Shown in pieces: positions 25,690 to 37,690 of a DNA stretch of 64,000 bases (the stretch's first letter is position 1; each line of letters begins with the position of its first letter). The position numbers were made by a program, and so were the translations under genes. The notes beneath the pieces are model-generated. The model saw only the letters and a list, made by a program, of their open reading frames with translations. It had not been told where the DNA came from and made no database searches. The DNA lies in contig NC_052019.1 of assembly GCF_015832195.1 (NCBI RefSeq), forward strand, positions 46,565,016-46,629,015, written 5' to 3'. The DNA is from Motacilla alba alba (taxonomy: Eukaryota > Chordata > Aves > Passeriformes > Motacillidae).

Positions 25690-27840
25690 TGAAGTAAATA
25701 TTTTCTGCAACTGTTATTGGGACATGGCATTATACTTAGTTCTAAATAAACTGAGTGATCTCAGGATCTCTTTGAAGTTGGTAACACATGGTCACTGCTG
25801 ACAACTGAACACTTGCTAGTCCTCAAGAAGTAAAATCTCTCTTTGTGCAGTGGATGAGTTCATGGAGCAAGTGTCATTTAGGCTCCTACTGAAGCCTACG
25901 CAGAAGGCTGACATGGAATTCAGCCAAAGTTGACGCCCTGTACCAGGTACAGTGCCATGACCCACACTACCCGTAACAAAGACAGATAAAACCAAAGTGA
26001 CAGGCAGAGAATGGATTTTTCTACATGTTTCTTTTGCACCAACATACAATGCTCTAGTCCTGGCAAGCATTGCATGGTGATATTAGCAACAACATCAAAT
26101 CCCTTTGTGTAAGAAAAAAACAAGAATGGAAATCTTACTCACATGAACACAATAAAATTTTAAAGCTATAGCATAATAAAATTATAGCAAGTCCTAACTG
26201 TTGAAAACTACCTTTTATATTTAATACAAAATAATTTTCTTATTACGTATGATGAAATTCAGGTAATCTGAGAAACCCAGAAAGGGATTCTTGAACTTCT
26301 CTCCCTCAGGCTACTCATAAACAAAATGATGTACAACTTTGGAAAGTTTATTTCATAATCATTATAGACCCTCATTTTTAAGAGCTGTTCAGAAGCAAAT
26401 TCCAGCTGAAGACTTAGAAGTCCTTTATGCAAAATTCGTTTCAGGAACTCCTGTCCTTCTAGCACAGTTGTAGCTGTCCAATAGATGACAATCTGCCAGG
26501 CATTGACTTTACCTAGTTTATTCACTCCTTTTGACAATTTAACCTGTGGGAAGATGGAAATAGAGCAAGACTATTTTGAGTAATGCATTAAGGACCCATC
26601 TTTGAAGGAGTTTGCATTTCCTGCAGACAGGTGGTGGTGACCACAGAACAGCACACCAGCACATGCAATTTTGGCGACTCTGCAGGTAAATATATGCACT
26701 CTGTTATTGGATTTACATATGCAGATGTATGCCATTTTCATATATTTATCCACTAAGGCCATACCAACAAATTTATCCTCAAAATGGCTAGGGAGGAAAA
26801 TGAAAATCAATATGTTTTTCCAAATTTTGCCTTAAAAATTTTACGTTCAGAATAATGGATGATACTGCAACTCCAGCATAGAAGCAACCTATTCCATGAT
26901 GCTTAATTACACGTGACTTCTGTGAAGTTGAATGGTATCATTAGACAGAGACTACTTAGAACTTTGCCTTCCCCTATTCAGCAAAAAACAGACTCCAACA
27001 TGTATACAAGTCTAGTTTTTAATCTCTCTGCTGAGTCAGCCGTGAGGGAGCAATAAATGCTCATTGGAAATCAGACTCCAGACCACTATGACTGAATAAC
27101 TCAATAATAACTACTCAAAACAATAGTTCTTTCTTCTCTTTCCCCCTACATTACATACATGTTTCACTGACAAGTGAGCCTGGAATGCCCAACCAGGTTA
27201 CCACCCTCAGCTGCTGGTCCCATTCCGTACAGGGTGAGTGTAGCTCAGGAACTAGTTTCAAAAATCCTACAGTTTTCATCACAAGGGGAGAAGTGTGATC
27301 TGAACATGGCGGTCACTGGGAATTCCTCATCAGAGCTGTTAATTTCAACAATTCTGGCACTCATTCAGGAGCAGAACAAGACTGAGAAAGACCGACAGTT
27401 GGGGTCAGTAGCAACACCTGTTCCATGGTCTGAATTGTCTCCATCAACCTATCACTCCCTTGGGATTCATAAGCTATCCAACTTTCCCTCAAACCTGCGT
27501 ACTTCTAATGTAATCCTGTTCTCACATCAGCTAAACTTAGAACAGAATGCACTAAGGCCACAAAAAAAAAAAAACAAGACATGATGACAAACAAAACAAA
27601 ACATATTTGCAGCTGTGTTGGTGTAAATGGCAGGAATCTCTTCCCCATCTTCTTTCACGGCAGCTTTTCCGTAGTGCAACTCCTTAAAGCCACGACAAAG
27701 AGTCTTAACACATCCATTTCCAAAGCTGGGGCTTTTTAAACATAACGATTTTCCAAAACTCCAATCAACCATTAAAAATTACAAGCAAATATAAACAAAA
27801 TATATATGGCCCTGGATTTCCTCCAGAGGCCTGTGGTACA
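25690..27840. other. Noncoding stretch with one undistinguished 136-codon frame
   Basis: The plus-strand frame at 27174-27584 is long for AT-rich DNA and ends in an A-rich stretch. It has no domain, signal peptide or membrane segment that I recognise, and no family resemblance. I see no exon-like splice framing. It is treated as chance with low certainty. Confidence 0.5.
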
Positions 27841-27844
27841 CTGC

Positions 27845-28240
27845 AGGCAGAGGATAAATGTAATTAAACATGGGCAGTCTGCCGACTTCTCACTGTCGGA
27901 TTTGGCCGGATGTGAGCTGAACAAGTTTGCCCTATTGCAAACATTTGTTTTACAGTGCTATAACTTAATTGAGCTTGGAAAGCTTCTGCAGGCATTAACA
28001 ATGGCTTACCTCACTAATGAGTGGGGATAATATGACCACTTTGACTTGGTGGGCAAAATCCATCCTCATATTCATTTTGTAACCTCACAAGTGAAGTAGG
28101 CGCTTATGGATATGTGTGCTTGGGGAAAAAATGAGAGTGATGAAATAAGCTTAAAATGGTTCTCTGCATTGAAAATATACTGCCGTGAAGATGATCTTGG
28201 CTGCATGATAAATTGAATTTACAGGCATTATTTGCCAAAA
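27845..28240. promoter_or_regulatory. Candidate conserved noncoding block with SOX and homeodomain cores
   Basis: The stretch carries ATGTAATTAAAC (about 27858), a CpG-bearing GTCGGATTTGGCCGGATG (about 27894), CTTAATTGAGC (about 27964), the SOX-type AACAATGG at 27997-28004, and GGCGCTTATGG (about 28100). It has no simple repeats and no coding frame of note. The texture resembles a vertebrate developmental enhancer. Conservation is not visible from one sequence. Confidence 0.33.
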
Positions 28241-31210
28241 AGTCAACAGGGAACTTCCTCTACACTGCTGATGCTCACCTCCTTTCTGAAGTTGCTTAGT
28301 CACCTACATCAGAAGAGATTTAGCCCAGAGAATCACAAAAGGGCTATTGAAATATACTTTTGCAACAGACCAGGTTGTACTCAGTGACAAGAAGCTGCCT
28401 CTTTTTTCCTGATGTCTCTCCGGGTGCCATATTGACCTAGGCAAACCAAGCACTCTGGCTCCAACATACTCAACCAACTTCCAAAAACAGACTGGGATCA
28501 TTTTCAGCAAAGTTTATTTGCTGGGTGGTGCTGTTCCTTTCCTTGATTGGGTTATGAAGCAGCATTTATTTTGAATGGAAAAAACAAATTAGTACATTGC
28601 CCAAACCTCTCCTTCTCCCCTGGGAAGACAGACATTCTAGCCACAAGCTTTATCCCAGACTAAGTCTGGAAGTCTCTTGAGGGAGTCCCTTGTTAAAAAT
28701 ATTGGCAGTTATCACAAAAAATGGAATTATGGTGCTCTGTCTTCCTGAGTTTTATATTATACAATCTAGCTTGAGATATGCTGCCTAGAATGGCTGCAAA
28801 ACACAGGACAGATATGAGCGATCTCTCCGCTACTGTAAGCCAGATGAGACTGAGTAGTTGCTTATCTGTTCTACAAAATGGGATCAAAAGGTTTTCCTTT
28901 ACAAGTCCCATGAAAGACAGCAGTTCCAGAGAGTGGCTGAAGCTCCCTGAAGTATGACATTTTGCCAGATTGTGGCTGGGTTTTCAAAAAAGACCCCGCA
29001 TGTTTGTCTCTCAGAAGGTCTTTTCACAATGTTCAGTCTTATACTTGAACACACACAAAGAAGGCAGGCACAGGAAGGAGACTTGGCTTGAGCTCAGCAT
29101 TCCCCAGTGGCTGGGACTTCAGTGTTATTTTCATTTTATCTGACTTGTATACTGTAATTTTACTGGGGCTGCAGATGACAAATTAACTTATATTTGCTGC
29201 TATTTACAGGTATTTGTTTGGATTCAGGGTGTGATTTTTTTTTTTCACATAGGGATGTGTCAAGCATGTATGAACTTTTCATTTCAGAAGATAACATTAA
29301 GCAATGCACCTGGGAGATGACATAGCCTGCAGCCCATTGCCTGCAAAAAGAAACTTCTAGAAAGCCATGTCTGTATTATGTATAGAATATGGCATAACGT
29401 TCACACAAAATGCATCCTTAACAATACTGCCAAGACATATTTGGAATGAACAGGGCAGACAGTTCAAAGTCAACTTGCTCTCCAGCATCACTCAAGGAGA
29501 ACCTCCTTCTGTTTATATTTGTACATAAGAGATACCAAAACCAGATAGTGTCTGCACCTGGCTTGCTTCTGACTTTCCCAAGTGACTTCCCACATGACTC
29601 ACCTGGGCGGAGTGGAGGATGGCAAGCAAACCACCAGTGAGATCCCCGTAAGCAGGCACAAAAACAAACAGCAGCCTTTTTACTATTGGGCATGAAAGGC
29701 AACCCACGTACAACATTTACCTTGAATAACTGAAACAGGAAGACATTTGACTTTGTTTAGCCTTTTGCAGGCAAAGAAGGTATGCTCCCAGCTCAGGCCA
29801 GGCCTGGGGCACTCTTGAGACCTCTTTGAAGAAATAACATCACGGGTGAGTAGAGTACCAAGGTAAACTTATACACTGAGTACCAGAGTGAAAGCCACAC
29901 CTGGCAGAGGGCCTTGGAGCAGGCAGCTCCAGATCAGAAACCAAGCATTATTCCTGTTCTGTATTGAGCTCTAGAAGAAGCCCTTAGCAAGTTACCCTAC
30001 ATGCCTCTGCTATTTATGCATGTACATATACACACATAGGAACAGCCATAAACATCTGACTAGTGGCCTGACTTTGACCGTAGGCAACATCATCAGATGC
30101 TTTAAAAATACTACAGCTACCCAGCACGTGCAGCTGACACTTTTCTGGATTATGTACCTAAACTCTGATGTCTAGGAACATGACTAGCTAAACACTGACT
30201 TCAGGAAACTACCATACATTTAATTTGACACATTTCTCAGTCACTCTTCCAGCCTAGGACATGTGATGCAGAAGACCAAAAAGTTGCAGCAGCAAAGAAC
30301 ATACAGAGCATGAGCAAAAGGCATCCCTGTGGTTGGTGTAATTGGGCACAAATTGGCTTTGAGATAAGAAAGGAAAAAGATGTGGCACAAAGCTCACTGT
30401 TTTCCATAATCTTCCAAATATATACACATTCTACATTAAGTGAAACTTAGCAAAATGAGCATTAATCTTTTTTAAGTATTCCTCTCCCTGTACTTTGAAT
30501 AATAATTTAATTCAGTAGCTTAGGTACTGTTAGTAAATGAATGTTGCTGAGCTCCTGGACACCTGCATCTATCTAAGCAAACAAGAGTACAGATAGACAT
30601 AAACACATCTATAGTATGGATATAGAAAAACAAAGACAGACCTGTTTTCCACATTATCAAGAAAACATTTGATTTAAATTTTGACGGAAGCTCAGTTCGG
30701 CTTTGTTGTTTGAATATGCTGGTGATAGTGGGCGCTTCTGGCAACAGTGGCAACAACATTTCTTGTGAACAGAGACATATATTTTTTCCTTGTAAAAGTG
30801 AATTTTTCCAAGTCCCACAAAAACAGGAACAGCCCTGCTTACTGTCTTAGAAGCTGATGACAGCTTTCTATTATATATACATGCTGTAGCAGTGTATTCT
30901 GACCTCAGTTGGACCCTTTGAGCTTAGTAACACAGAGAAAAAGAGCAAATGATAGTTCCTGTCTGCCAGAAACTTCAGCCATGCCTGCTCCTGAGATAAG
31001 GGAAGTGTGCAAGATATCACAGGATCTCCTGCTTCTCACAAGTTGTATGCGCAGTTTCCACAGATAAGTTGCAGTAACTTGTCCTAGAGGTGGGAGAGAC
31101 CACTGTGGGTCACATGAACTAGAACAACTCCTGGAGTTTGTTCCTGCTGCTCCCTTTCCCAAAAGCCCCAGTGCACATTGGTGGCAGAGTGAATTTTTGT
31201 GGTCCATTCA
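28240..31210. other. Noncoding stretch, nothing recognisable
   Basis: No exon, RNA gene or repeat family is seen by eye. Frames of 60-100 codons overlap on both strands at 29418-29716 and 30905-31207 without motifs. Confidence 0.6.
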
Positions 31211-31214
31211 TAGC

Positions 31215-31574
31215 TTTGTTCAGCCAGGAAAAGAAACGGTTTAGGGGTGACCTAATTGCAGCATTCCTGAAGGGAGCCTGTAAGAAAAATGAAGAGGAAC
31301 TTTTTACGCAGTATCAGGGCAAGGGGGAATGGCTTCAGACTGAAAGAGGGTAGGTTTAGATTATACAGGTAAAAATTCTTTACTCTGAAATTTATGAGAT
31401 GCTGGAACAGGTTGCCCAGAGAAGTTATGGATGTTCTATCCCTGGAAATGTTCAAGGCCAGGTTGAGTGGAGGCCTGAGTCACCCGGTGTAGTGAAAGAC
31501 CTATGGCAGCAGAGCTGGAACTAAATTATCCTTAAGGTTCCTTCCAACCCAACCTATTCCACGATTCTATGATT
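31215..31574 (+). mobile_element. CR1 LINE, 5'-truncated copy with 3' end
   Basis: The copy starts inside the last part of ORF2 and runs to the 3' end. The reading KKRFRGDLIAAF (family form: R-F-R-G-D-L-I-A-x-F) lies at about 31230-31265. It is followed by the ACTGAAAGAGGGTAGGTTTAG segment, GATGCTGGAACAGGTTGCCCAG at about 31398, and the CR1 3' UTR TTCCTTCCAACCCAACCTATTCC with the terminal ACGATTCTATGATTT. It is well preserved compared with the decayed copy at 19.7 kb, so it is younger. The 5' truncation point is approximate. Confidence 0.92.
31222..31353 (+). pseudogene. CR1 ORF2 C-terminal remnant
   Basis: This is the last piece of the LINE reverse-transcriptase frame. It is readable from the KKRFRGDLIAAF motif through a K-rich stretch (GACKKNEEEL) to an early stop at about 31353. 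The part N-terminal to it is missing because the element is 5'-truncated. It cannot make a working protein. Confidence 0.75.
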
Positions 31575-31579
31575 TGTCA

Positions 31580-34500
31580 TGGCACAAAATCTGTAATTTG
31601 GGTTCCTTAGTCGCAGGGATCAAGACTGACAAGAACAGAATTCTGTGCCAAGGCAGAGGGATGGAAGAAAAAGAAGTCACTTCAGTAGAGCCTGACAGTA
31701 CACTTAGTCTACATGGATGAGTATAAATCCAGATAACAGCAGGAGGGAGCTTAACTCATCACCAAACCATTATGAAAGAGCAATCTCATTTTCCCTCACT
31801 ATCTTGTCTAATAGTTTATTATTTGCTCACATCAGGGCTACTCACACAGCTTTCCAGGTTAGTAGAATAGGAAGAAAAAAAAAATCTTCCCACATAATAT
31901 TATTGTTGTTGATGAATGAAGAAAGAGAAAAAAAAAAAACCTAAGCCCAAAGTTATGAGTCACCTGAATGCACTTAAGCCAGATGTAGAATTAAGGAACA
32001 GGCACTGACATGCAGTCACAAGAAAATAAAAAGTTGCTTTAGCCTCTCTCAAAATGAATGCTGCAGGGCAGTAGGACTAAGGGGAGTTTAAAAAATAAAA
32101 AGAGAATGGGGGAGGGGGGAGGCTTCTTAACATATAAATCACAGTGTCAAAATCCTTTTATCTTTTGGCACCCAAATCTCTCATCTGCCTCAGAAAATGC
32201 TAAACAAGTCACTAGCAATTCTTTGTAAATTTTTAATTGGTGTTTTCACAACCTTATTCTTGATATTTCTGAGAGAAATTAGCAGATGTTCATGAGAGGA
32301 GTTTTAGAGAGAGAAATCTCTCAGGGTAGGGGTGAGCCTGAGAAAGAGCTGGATGTCCTCTAACATAACACTGCCTCCAATAAAACTTTCTCGCTTTTCT
32401 CAGCTTCTGAATATACTCTCCAGGAGTATAAAAAGGTGGGCTGAAATTGCCTACATTTGTGGGAGTGTTAGGTTTTATATACAGAATCTGCAGCACCCAG
32501 TCTCTAGTTTGTACACGGCAAGGTCACAGCAAGACAGAAGTTTGAACCTTGTCCCTGGTGCCAACATGAAACTGTTTCATACCGCTTGAGGGCAAAGAAA
32601 GAAGTGAAAACTTTAGGTTATATAGCAAATAGCCTGCAACACCGTTCCAAAAACTTTGTTTTCTGATATCGTCTACTGACTTGACAGAAAGCTCCTTGAA
32701 GAAGGGAATGTTAGGTCTGGTCCTGGGAGTGGTTTATTAGATGGCTTATGAATAGATACACAACAGACACATCTCTTGGTAAGTTCTTCAAAAATTGTGG
32801 TTTTTTCCAAAAAACAAAAGAGAACAAAACTTGACATGTTTCACACTTCAAAGATGCTGAAATATTTTTTTCAAAAATTTTTAAATAGATTTTTCAATTG
32901 TCATTGTGCAATGCCATTTTCATTTAAAGGTCGTCCTGTGTGAGAGTAAGAAAGAAAGCTAAATAGTCAAAAACTGAAAAAAATCTTTTTGTTTGAAGAT
33001 GAATGAAATTGTCAACATTGACCCTTAACATGAATTTTCTCATATTGGTGTTACACCAATAAAAAGAAAATAAACCATTTTGTTTGGCCCAACCCAATTT
33101 CAAGGTAGCCACCGAAACAAAATATCCATTATTGACCCCACTTGGCTAAATGACTAAAACCTCCTGTTGCTAGAACGTGTTGGAGGCAAGAAACAGTTTT
33201 AAGGAAAAGGGAGGGTGTGCAGTCAGTACATTTTTGAGGTTGAGGTTTTGAGCACATTTTTTGAGGTTCCAAATACCGTATGGCTGAGCAGAAGCGTGAA
33301 AGGAGCCATTAAGCTGTTCACAGTGCTGGAGCCAGGGTTGGATTACAGCAGCCAGAAACACTGTCATTATCTTACTGTTTCTTCTTCCCTGTTTCCCACT
33401 TCTGCATCACAGACTCAAACAGCAAATTCCTCAGGATAGCAAGCAATATTTTATTTTGTGCCTGAGCAGTACCTGCCTGGTCCATTGTAAAGGCTTTTCA
33501 CCACAAATCTGTACTGCCACAGGAAGAACAATTTTTCTCAAATGCAATATTGGGTTTTTTTTGTTTTCCTAAAATAAATATGACAAGTTAGTTGAAACAA
33601 TTTTATCCCCCTTCTCTCAGTGAAAATATGACTTTAAATGAAAGTAAAATCCTCATTTTCTACAAGTTGCAGCATCTAGCTGTTTAAATTGGAAGGGGAA
33701 GCCCAGGCCTGCACTACTGAATAAAGACACTGTTGACCAGAGTCTGGGCTTTTGCTGCACACATCTACTAGTGCTTCATATGATCTCTGGTCTTAGGAGA
33801 GGTGGAACTTCAGGTCCTCAGAAAAATAAGCTGTGGATTGTACAGGTATAAATCAGCTACATAATTGGACCTTTCTCATTTGGATTTGTTAGCTCTAACT
33901 GGAATCTCTGAAACTTGCAGAGTTTTGGGTGTGGTCAATGAAAATCTAACCAGATATTGTGATTTTCAACTGGTATGTATCACAGCTGCACCATCAAACC
34001 TAGCTGACAATAGTCTGATTCTGGGCAGTTCATGTTCCCTATGTCCATCAGCTTTCCCTCTCCTCACCCCTCACTGTTATCCAAGCTGTGTCTTAAAGGG
34101 CCTCGAGAAAACAAAAAAAAAATCCATGTGTTTGTTAAGTTGTTCTTTTTCTTCACACCAGATTGAGAGATGGAGGGCGGGAGGGGGAAATCACCCTGAA
34201 ATATGAAAGAGCCTTTCTGTTTCTCACACATCTGTAGCTTATTAAGGAGACTATCATACCCGAAGACACTCTGACCAAGCTACTCCAGGTTTTCTCTGGT
34301 AGGGCATGACCAGACTGAAGTGTCAGAGGCTGACAGGATGCCAAGAATCACCAGCAAACTTGCTGCAGAGGTAGTAGCCAGTGTGGTGTGAAGAGGGTTC
34401 TTTCGTCCAAATAGTCCTGGAGGACTGAGAAACTGCCTAAGAATACTAAGTCATTTGAAGAGATTGTGGCATGTTAGAACCCACAGAAAATTGTTTCTTC

Positions 34501-34580
34501 AATGCATTATTTATTGCTTTTCTGTATTTATATAATATCCAGCTTCCTGAGAGTAATTTGTTTTGGATTGTGTAACACTG
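31580..34580. other. Noncoding stretch, nothing recognisable
   Basis: No exon or repeat family is seen. A G-rich run at 32108-32122 (GGGGGAGGGGGGAGG) and another at 34173-34187 (GGAGGGCGGGAGGGGG) could form G-quadruplexes, though imperfectly. A 113-codon frame at 33865-34206 has no recognised motif. Confidence 0.6.
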
Positions 34581-34584
34581 GGCA

Positions 34585-34805
34585 GAACATCAAACATATG
34601 TTAATCAGTGGTAATAAAACACTGAGTTTTATGGTCACTGAGGTATTAAATATTGCTAATAAATTATAGGGCTAGCATTTTAAATGAGCTATAGTTTGGA
34701 GAAGAGCAGTAACACCATGTCTGAGAGCATTAATTGCCATTGCCCGACTTCTTAATTACCAACAGTTTCAAATATGTTTTTAAACCAATATATCACTTTC
34801 TGTTA
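34585..34805. promoter_or_regulatory. Candidate conserved noncoding block
   Basis: ATGTTAATCAGTGGTAATAAAA, GCATTAATTGCCATTGCC and CTTCTTAATTACC lie within 200 bases, a dense set of homeodomain cores with an overlapping CAAT motif. No simple repeat is present. Called on motif density only. Confidence 0.28.
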
Positions 34806-34864
34806 TACTTGCAATGAAATACAGCTGAAACTTAAAAAGCCACAATAGCACTAAGTATTTTACC

Positions 34865-35045
34865 CCTTCAAAGCACTCTATGGACATGAAAACATGGCAC
34901 CTCTGTGAAAGAGTTAATTATTACTCTCCCCATTTTATACATTGGGGAAGCAGAAGGGCAGAGAGGTTAAAAGTCTCCACTAAGACCACCCAGCTTGTCA
35001 GGGTTTGCATGAAGGGAAATGTCAGGGTTTGCATGAAGGCTCTCC
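34865..35045 (+). mobile_element. MIR-like SINE remnant
   Basis: The order AAAGCACTCTATGGACATG, then TTATTACTCTCCCCATTTTATAC, then GGCAGAGAGGTTAAAAG and CCACCCAGCTT follows the 3' half of the MIR (CORE-SINE) consensus, whose landmarks are ATTATCCCCATTTTACAG, CAGAGAGGTTAAG and TCACACAGCT. It is diverged, as expected for an ancient amniote SINE. A 24-bp tandem duplication immediately follows. Confidence 0.7.
34997..35039 (+). repeat. Two-copy 24-bp tandem duplication
   Basis: GTCAGGGTTTGCATGAAGG occurs at 34997 and again at 35021, an exact 19-base repeat with a 24-base period. It is a recent local duplication at the end of the MIR-like element. Confidence 0.9.
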
Positions 35046-36000
35046 AGCCTTAGACCACAACCAACAGGCAGTGCTCCTTTTCCCCAGATGAAGCCTGACT
35101 GTGCAGCATTAGCAATCCACTCATAGTGGTGGCATCCCATCCCCGTACTGTGTTTCTTTCTTGTGGAAGGACTGGAAGACTGGCAAGGGACTGGAAGAAG
35201 AAGAAGGCACTAACCTTCCCCTGGTATAACTCACAGAGAAGGAAACAGTACTGCATATGACAGGCTCTCCTGCTTTCTGCACGTTACTTATTAAAAGCAA
35301 CATTTTTGGCGACCTACCATCCTAGCCATTTGCCACAGGAGCGCATTGTCCCACAAGTTGTGCCCACCAACGGAGACGTCACCACTGGTGTAGCACAAAA
35401 GGCACAGAGTGCACATGAACACCACAGCACTGGGGGAAACAAAGTCCAAAAGGATCTGGCAAGCATTCTGTTGTGGGCTTTTCTTAACGCAGCAGTGAGC
35501 ACGTTCTATGGGTTGTAGGGCAGGTGTGCTGCTAGAGAAGCAATCCAGGTGCTCCAGAATGGGACTTTTGCCAGGGTCTTAAGGCATCACCCTTACACCA
35601 GGCAACAGCCTCCCTACTGGAATGGTCCTTACTGAAAACTGCACGAGGGTCATGTTTCAAAGCAAGGGGCTTTAGGAAGGCAAGAGCTGGGGAAGCCTGA
35701 CACATCTTTTCAGAGGACAGGGCTTATGCTCATCTGAAGAGGACTAGTCAAAAGAGCCACAAACAGACCATACACAATAGGTTTGAGAAGCCGGGCAGCA
35801 TTTAAGGATGAACACTGCTTGTCCTCTGGCTTATATTCACCTAGTTTTGAGCACAGTTCGCACTCTGAATGAAAAATAGGAGCCATCTACCTTCTGTCAC
35901 TGTCCATTAAATTCTCTCCAAGCATAATCCCAACACCCTAGCCTTGTGCTGAAGTGTCGTCATCTGCAACCCTGCCTTAAACCTGCAGGGCACTTTGACA
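35045..36000. other. Noncoding stretch, nothing recognisable
   Basis: The stretch between the SINE and the CR1 insertion has slightly higher GC than its surroundings and a few CpGs (around 35340-35380). Nothing is recognisable as an exon or repeat. Confidence 0.55.
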
Positions 36001-36001
36001 A

Positions 36002-36885
36002 AATCACAGAATCATTTAGGTTGGAAAAGACCTCCAAAATCACTGAATCCAACCTTTGCCTGATCACCATCATGTCAACTTGACCTGAGCACTACATGCC
36101 ACATGCAGTTGCTTGTTTGAACACACCCAGGCATGGTGATTCCATCGTGTCTCTGAACAATCCATTCCGAAGTTTAACAACCCTTTCCATGAAGAAACTC
36201 CTCCTGCTATCAAACTTGAACCTCCTCTGGTGCAGCTTGATTCCATTTGCTCTCATTCTGCCACTGGTTGCCTGGGAGAAGAGGCCAACCCCCACTTGGC
36301 CCCAGCCTCCTCTCAGGTAGTTGTAGAGACCAATAAGGTCTCCCCTGAACCTCCTTTCTGCCACACTGAATACCCACCCCCAGCTGCCTCAGCTTCTGTA
36401 AGTTACTGTAAAGACCCTTCAGCAGCTCCATTGCCCTCCTCTGGACACATTTCAGCACCTCAGTGTCCTTCTTGTTGTGAGGCGTCCAGAACTGAACAGA
36501 GTACTCAAGGTGTGGCCTCACCAGTGCAAAGTACAGGGGGACAATCACTGCCCTGTTCCTGCTGGACACACTGTTCCTGACACAAGCCAGGATGATATTG
36601 GCCTTCTTGGCCACCTGGACACAGCTGGCTCACGTTCAGCTGCTGTCAGCCAGCACTCCCAAGTCCTTTTTTACCAGGCAGCTTTCCAGACACTCTTCCC
36701 CAGCCTATAGCACTGCCTGGGGTTGTTGTGACCAAAGAGCAGGACCCAGCACTTCTGTGTTGAACCTCACACAATTGGTCTATCAATCCAGCCTGTCAAG
36801 ATCCCTCCACAGAGCCTTCCTACCCTCCAGCAGATCAACACTCCCACACAACTTGGTGTCATTGAGATTCCATACAGCTCCAGGC
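36002..36885 (-). mobile_element. CR1 LINE, about 0.9 kb, minus strand, 5'-truncated
   Basis: On the plus strand the copy begins with the reversed CR1 3' end (AATCACAGAATCATTTAGG, TTGGAAAAGACCTCC) and runs back through the 3' UTR into the C-terminal third of ORF2. Landmarks are AGCCAGCACTCCCAAGTCC at about 36645, ATCCAGCCTGTCAAGATCC at about 36785 and AACTTGGTGTCATTGAGATT at about 36850. Similarity to the family is lost near 36880, which is the truncation point. Two overlapping relic frames show the ORF2 is frameshifted. This is the longest young CR1 copy in the window. Confidence 0.95.
36092..36614 (-). pseudogene. CR1 ORF2 C-terminal region, frameshifted
   Basis: Two overlapping minus-strand frames read the end of the LINE endonuclease-reverse transcriptase. 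The first (from 36614) begins [15 protein letters not shown], then [18 protein letters not shown] and [14 protein letters not shown], all standard landmarks for this part of CR1 ORF2 (family form: [14 protein letters not shown]). It drifts out of frame after about residue 70. The second frame (from 36364) resumes with [18 protein letters not shown], then [11 protein letters not shown] and SRRSFFMERVVKLRNGL, and ends ESPCLGVFK near 36100. At least one frameshift and the missing N-terminal two thirds make it non-functional. Confidence 0.92.
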
Positions 36886-36889
36886 ACTC

Positions 36890-37690
36890 CGCTCCTCGCC
36901 AGACCTTGTGTTTTGGGGCAAGAGAAAACAAGAACAGCTAGCCCTGACTCACCTATAAGTCACAGGGGCTACAACCAAACATCTTATGTGACAGCAAGAC
37001 CGCAGGCGGGGAGTGACTCATGGAACCCAGGAGGGGCTGTGGCTCACCCAGCATGGCCACGTCTGGGTGAGGGTGGGGAGACAGCTCATGCATGGCAACG
37101 TGGCACCGTGGGAGCCACAGGACATGTCTGTTCTGCTGGCCTGTTGCTGCTCCCCTTCCAGCTGCTCCTGCAGCTCTGTTCCCTCCCTTCAAAACATGGA
37201 GGGCCACAGAGCCTGCCTGTACATCCAGGTACCTCTCTGCCCACCACACAGCGGGAGAGCGAGCCCTCACCTCAGACTGGGCTCTGGGTCCTGGTGCAGC
37301 CCTGGCAGCAAACCTCCTGCTGATGTGGCAGGGCAAGGAAGAGGCTGAATAACGAGCCCTTGCTGCAGGGTGTCCAATGAGGCATGCAGAGCATAAGGAC
37401 ACGATATTTGGCAGCAGGAGCCTGCCTTTCTGCTTTGTGGGCTCTTTGCTGGCTGCCTTGCACCTCCTGACGTAGGCACTCTGCGTGTGGCGTAGCCCAG
37501 GCTGCCTCGGGGGCACCAAGGGGGCCAGCTGGGCCTGGCATCCCCTCCCTGGCACTGCCGTGAATACCAGCGCTCCCACTGCTCCCAAGAGGACTCTGGT
37601 GCCATCACAGGGTGACCTCTCAGGGAGTCTGGCCTGGGGCTTGCAGCAAGAGGACACAGCTGAAAAAAACATCTTTACTCCAACAAGGCA
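36890..37690. other. GC-rich, stop-poor stretch of unknown nature
   Basis: GC content is visibly much higher than elsewhere outside the CpG island, but CpGs are modest (about 16 in 680 bases), so this is not a clean CpG island. The stretch is stop-poor on both strands: a 239-codon minus frame (37672 to 36953) and plus frames of 111 and 86 codons, with the 243-codon plus frame at 36592-37323 running partly over the antisense of the CR1. None shows a domain I recognise, and the compositions (rich in A, R, P, G, S) are typical of GC-driven frames. It directly abuts the CR1 truncation point. It could be an unrecognised repeat, an old exon or a GC-biased conversion patch. Confidence 0.45.

Noticed and set aside
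36592..37323. 243-codon plus frame, the longest in the window
   Set aside because: Its first third is the antisense of CR1 ORF2 and the rest lies in the GC-rich patch, so it is not a plausible gene.
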